Assembly: GCA_009746045.1 (NCBI GenBank)
Contig: RPFO01000644.1
Location: 129,501 to 193,500, forward strand
Direction of reading: 5' to 3'
From: Mesostigma viride
Taxonomy: Eukaryota > Streptophyta > Mesostigmatophyceae > Mesostigmatales > Mesostigmataceae
Length of the DNA stretch: 64,000 bases
The translations under genes and the position numbers were made by a program. The first letter of the stretch is position 1. Every line of letters starts with the position of its first letter. This document shows positions 61,152 through 64,000 of the stretch, in pieces. Under the pieces are notes generated by a model that was not told the origin of the DNA, made no database searches, and saw only the letters and a program-made list of their open reading frames with translations.

Positions 61152-63214
61152 TGTGTGTGTGTGCGGGTGGGTGGTTGGGTGGGTGGGTGGGTGGTCGGTC
61201 GTTTGGATGGTCGGTCGGTCGGTAGGTCGGTCGGTGGGTGGGTGGGTGGGTGGGTGGGTGGGTGGGTGGGTGGGTGGGTGGGTGGGTGGGTGGGTGGGTG
61301 GGTGGGTGGGGGTGGGTGGGTGGGTGGGTGGGTGGGTGGGTGGGTGGGTGGGTGGGTGCGTGGGTAGGTGGGTGGGTGGGTGGGTGGGTGGGTGGGTGGG
61401 TGGGTGGGTGGGTGGGTGGGTGGGTGGGTGGGTGGGTGGGTGGGTGGGTGGGTGGGTGGGTGGGTGGGTGGGTGGGTGGGTGGGTGGGTGGGTGGGTGGG
61501 TGGGTGGGTGGGTGGGTGGATGGGTGGGTGGGTGGGTGGGTGGGTGGGGGTGGGTGGGTGGGTGTGGGTGGGTGGGTGGGTGGGTGGGTGGGTGGGTGGG
61601 TGGGTGGGGGTGTGGTGGGTGGGTGGGTGGGTGGGTGGGTGGGTGGGTGGGTGGGTGGGTGGGTGGGTGGGTGGGTGGGTGGGTGGGTGGGTGGGTGGGT
61701 GGGTCGGCCGGTCGGTCGGTCGGTTGGTAGATTTGGTGGGTGAGTGGGTGGGTGAGCGAGTGGGTGAGCAAGGGGCTGGTTGAGGGAAACTGACACGGAT
61801 ATGACCGAAAGCAGAAAAAAAGCTCGGTTGTCTGCACCAGCAGCATGCCATTCCGTGATATCAGTCAGAAAGATGTCTGACCAGGCCATCATGGCGGTCC
61901 ATGATCACACATCAGTGAGCGCCTCCCCACTTCCTGGCATCTCACCTCATCGAGCACCGTATACATTTTCCGGAACAGCTGAAGCAGGCCATCATCGCCC
62001 CAGTTGAGGTGCACCCATTTGGTGACACTGAGGCTGTCGCACGCAACAACAGCGCACCCACACAAAACACACACCCAGTTCATGCGCATGGCGGGGTGGG
62101 TGGTTCACGGGAGCAAGGGACGGTGACATCAGATGGCAGTCAGCCAGCGGACTGATTGTGCAAAACGATCAACATAGACCCGGTTTCTTCCGTATGGTCG
62201 CATGGCTCCTGCCATGTGCGGTACACACAGTTTTATGCCCTTGCCCAAACCCACCCCGTAGCCATCCGTCTGCCTGCCCGCCCGCCCGCCCGCCCGCCCG
62301 CCCGCCCGCCCGCGCCCGCGCCCGCCCGCCGCCGCCCGCCCGCCCGCCCGCCCGCCCGCCCGCCCGCCCGCCGCCCGCCCGCCGCCCGCCCGCCCGCCCG
62401 CCCGCCCGCCCGCCCGCCCGCCGCCCGCCCGCCCGCCCGCCCGCCCGCCCGCCGCCCGCCCGCCCGCCCGCCGCCCGCTCGCCCGCCCGCCCGCCCGCCC
62501 GCCCGCCGCCCGCCCACCCACCCACCCACCGACCCACCCGCCCGCTTGCCCCCCTGGCCGCCCACCCATCCACCCATCCATCCCATGTGCACACGTTCAC
62601 ACCAGTTGACCTGATACTCTGTGCGCACTGTCGGTGTGCCCACGTGACCTGTGGGGCACACACACGCACACGGACATTGGGCGCACACATGCACATGGTA
62701 CAGAGGGCACACACAACCAAACAAACATCGGTTAGGGGGAGCCTCCCATCCCCCTACCAGAGCACTGTGTCGTAGCTGCCGGCCGCATGCGATGCCTCCA
62801 GGAAGTTCTGACGCTTGAAGCTGACGATGTCAGCCAGCGGCGTCGGCTGTGCTGACGCCAGCGAGTCGTCAGCGTCGCCCCCTGTGCCATCCCATCGGCT
62901 TCCATCCCTGGGTGACCCCCCTGCCAGCTGCGCCCCCTGGCTCCTCTCCCCCACCCTTCTGTCTGGGCTGGACAGGGCGCCCCTTGCCTCATCCCCTGAT
63001 TCTGTCGACCGGCCACGGGACGTGCCCGCCCCATCTGACGATGCACCAGCGCCAGCATAAGCGCCGGTATCGGTGGCAGCTCCGGTCGCGTCACTTGGCT
63101 CTGACCACCCGGCCGACGGCCCCCGTTTCCGTTTGCTCTTGTGCTTGCGTGCATGGCAGGCGCCCTCCCCCACAAATTGCTGCTTGAGCAAGGCGCGCGC
63201 GCGGACAATCAACT
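60062..63214 (-). CDS. Bin3/MePCE-type RNA methyltransferase, middle and 3' part
   Basis: Minus-strand exons with matching phases are 62758-63214, 61946-62033, 60624-60689 and 60062-60130. Bin3-family enzymes use SAM to methylate the 5' phosphate of RNAs such as 7SK, U6 or small RNAs. The signature is unmistakable: SYDTVL, then [21 protein letters not shown], then [19 protein letters not shown], then [20 protein letters not shown]. The first exon here begins [14 protein letters not shown] (the D-x-x-LI-x-x-A helix after the SAM motif) and carries a Ser/Gly/Asp-rich insertion of about 110 residues, with a KHKSKRKR basic stretch, before [14 protein letters not shown]. The GxGxG SAM motif and start are off the right edge. 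The terminal exon was not found; a frame ending at 59672 (VPKQRYLLFAS) is a weak candidate. Confidence 0.88.
60849..61735. repeat. compound (GGTC)n-(GT)n-(GGGT)n array
   Basis: About 220 bp of GGTC, then about 70 bp of GT, then about 510 bp of GGGT with occasional variants, lie in the intron between methyltransferase exons 61946-62033 and 60624-60689. In the gene's sense the array reads GACC, AC and ACCC. The Arg/Ser/Val/Gly and Pro/Thr/His frames are artefacts. Confidence 0.97.
62272..62530. repeat. (CCCG)n tract
   Basis: CCCG units with CCG interruptions, ending in a few CCCA units, lie in the intron between methyltransferase exons 62758-63214 and 61946-62033. The Ala/Arg/Pro and Gly/Ala/Arg frames are artefacts. 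Confidence 0.97.
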
Positions 63215-63639
63215 CTGCCCCACAACAAGGGACAAAGGAATGGGCATGCCGGCATACCATGGCGCAAAGGGGCATGCCACGTCCGATATAACACAGAGGG
63301 CACCACACCTCGGTTTCGATGCCAGGGGAAGACGAATCCACGGTTGGCAAGTCTCAGGAGATGCACTGGTGGCAAGTACCAGGAGATGCATGGGTCACAA
63401 GCAAAGCATCAGGAGATAATGGCACAGCGGCGCAGAGAGGCTACAGAGCTAAGGGGGACCATCCAGTATCGAGGGACAAGCCAAAGTTAAAAGTAAAAGG
63501 ACAGGCAACTAAAGAAAGCACATGTCAATATAGAAAGGGCAGGCCATTATGGCAAGGACATGCCGCTGTAAAAGGACAGGTCACCATAGAAGGTCGAGCA
63601 ACTATCGAGGAACAGGACGCCAGAGCCCTCAGCCGTGCA

Positions 63640-63948
63640 CCCCCACCCCCATCCCCACCCCCACCCCCACCCCCACCCCCACCCCCACCCCCACCCCACC
63701 CCACCCCCACCCCCACCCCCACCCCCACCCCACCCCCACCCCACCCCCACCCCCACCCCCACCCCCACCCCCCCCCCCCCCCCCCACCCCCACCCCCCCC
63801 CCCCCCGCCCCGCCCCCGCCGCCCCCCCCGCCCCCGCCCCGCCCCCGCCCCCGCCCCCGCCGCCCCGCCCCCGCCCCCGCCCCCCGCCCCCGCCCCGCCC
63901 CCGCCCCCGCCCCCGCCCCGCCCCCGCCCCCGCCCCCCCCCCCCCCCC

Positions 63949-64000
<52 letters not shown>
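63640..64000. repeat. (CCCCCA)n, (CCCCCG)n and (CCG)n array at the right edge
   Basis: CCCCCA units pass into CCCCCG and finally pure CCG up to the last base. The array lies upstream of the first visible methyltransferase exon, probably in another intron, and runs off the window. Confidence 0.96.

Noticed and set aside
61218-61735. Telomere or chromosome end
   Set aside because: GGGT units do not match TTTAGGG, TTTTAGGG or TTAGGG, and the array lies between two exons of one gene.
60677-61892. Arg/Ser/Val/Gly and Pro/Thr/His ORFs up to 389 residues
   Set aside because: They are homopolymer-like frames of a compound microsatellite within an intron of the methyltransferase gene.

Overview
The window is nuclear DNA of a eukaryote, most likely a green alga. 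Genes are split into many short exons with GT-AG introns. There is no operon structure, introns are loaded with very long simple repeats, and several retrotransposon and DNA-transposon families are present. Two of the genes, a TSET subunit of the TTRAY2 type and a CASTOR/POLLUX-type ion channel, are best known from the green lineage. The species cannot be named from the sequence. All exon models were built by hand from splice signals, reading phase and remembered protein families; none was checked against a database.

Five host genes can be supported. (1) 1-6673, plus: 3' part of a TTRAY2-like TSET subunit. (2) 7736-12076, minus: a complete five-exon BART-domain protein of about 134 residues (ARL2BP/CFAP36 type), convergent with gene 1. 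(3) 13263-29033, plus: a 17-exon protein of about 918 residues with an N-terminal BAH domain, divergent from gene 2 across about 1.2 kb. (4) 37126-47013, minus: a ten-exon CASTOR/POLLUX-type channel of about 1,630 residues, roughly twice the plant length because of a linker of about 720 residues. (5) about 60062-63214, minus: the middle and 3' part of a Bin3/MePCE-type RNA methyltransferase whose SAM-binding start lies beyond the right edge. The genes act in different processes (membrane trafficking, cilium/ARL2 biology, chromatin, ion transport, RNA capping), and no shared pathway is evident.

Between the genes lie mobile elements. 29.7-36.9 kb holds fragments of at least three non-LTR families, including an ORF1-only element that has inserted into its own kind. 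48.3-54.8 kb is a four-layer nest: a retroelement RT gene is split by a LINE (12-bp target duplication), that LINE by a hAT-like transposon (8-bp duplication), and the hAT by a second LINE copy (12-bp duplication). Next to it lies an inverted, truncated copy of the outer retroelement with its own 14-bp duplication. 55-59.7 kb holds another ORF1-only copy, a CCACCCAA-rich low-complexity block and a LINE fragment.

The introns carry unusual tracts: GGA, a 25-bp minisatellite, CCCTCC, about 1 kb of CCA/CCG, GGGT/GGGC, CAG, and GGTC/GT/GGGT. The right end runs into CCCCA/CCG repeats.
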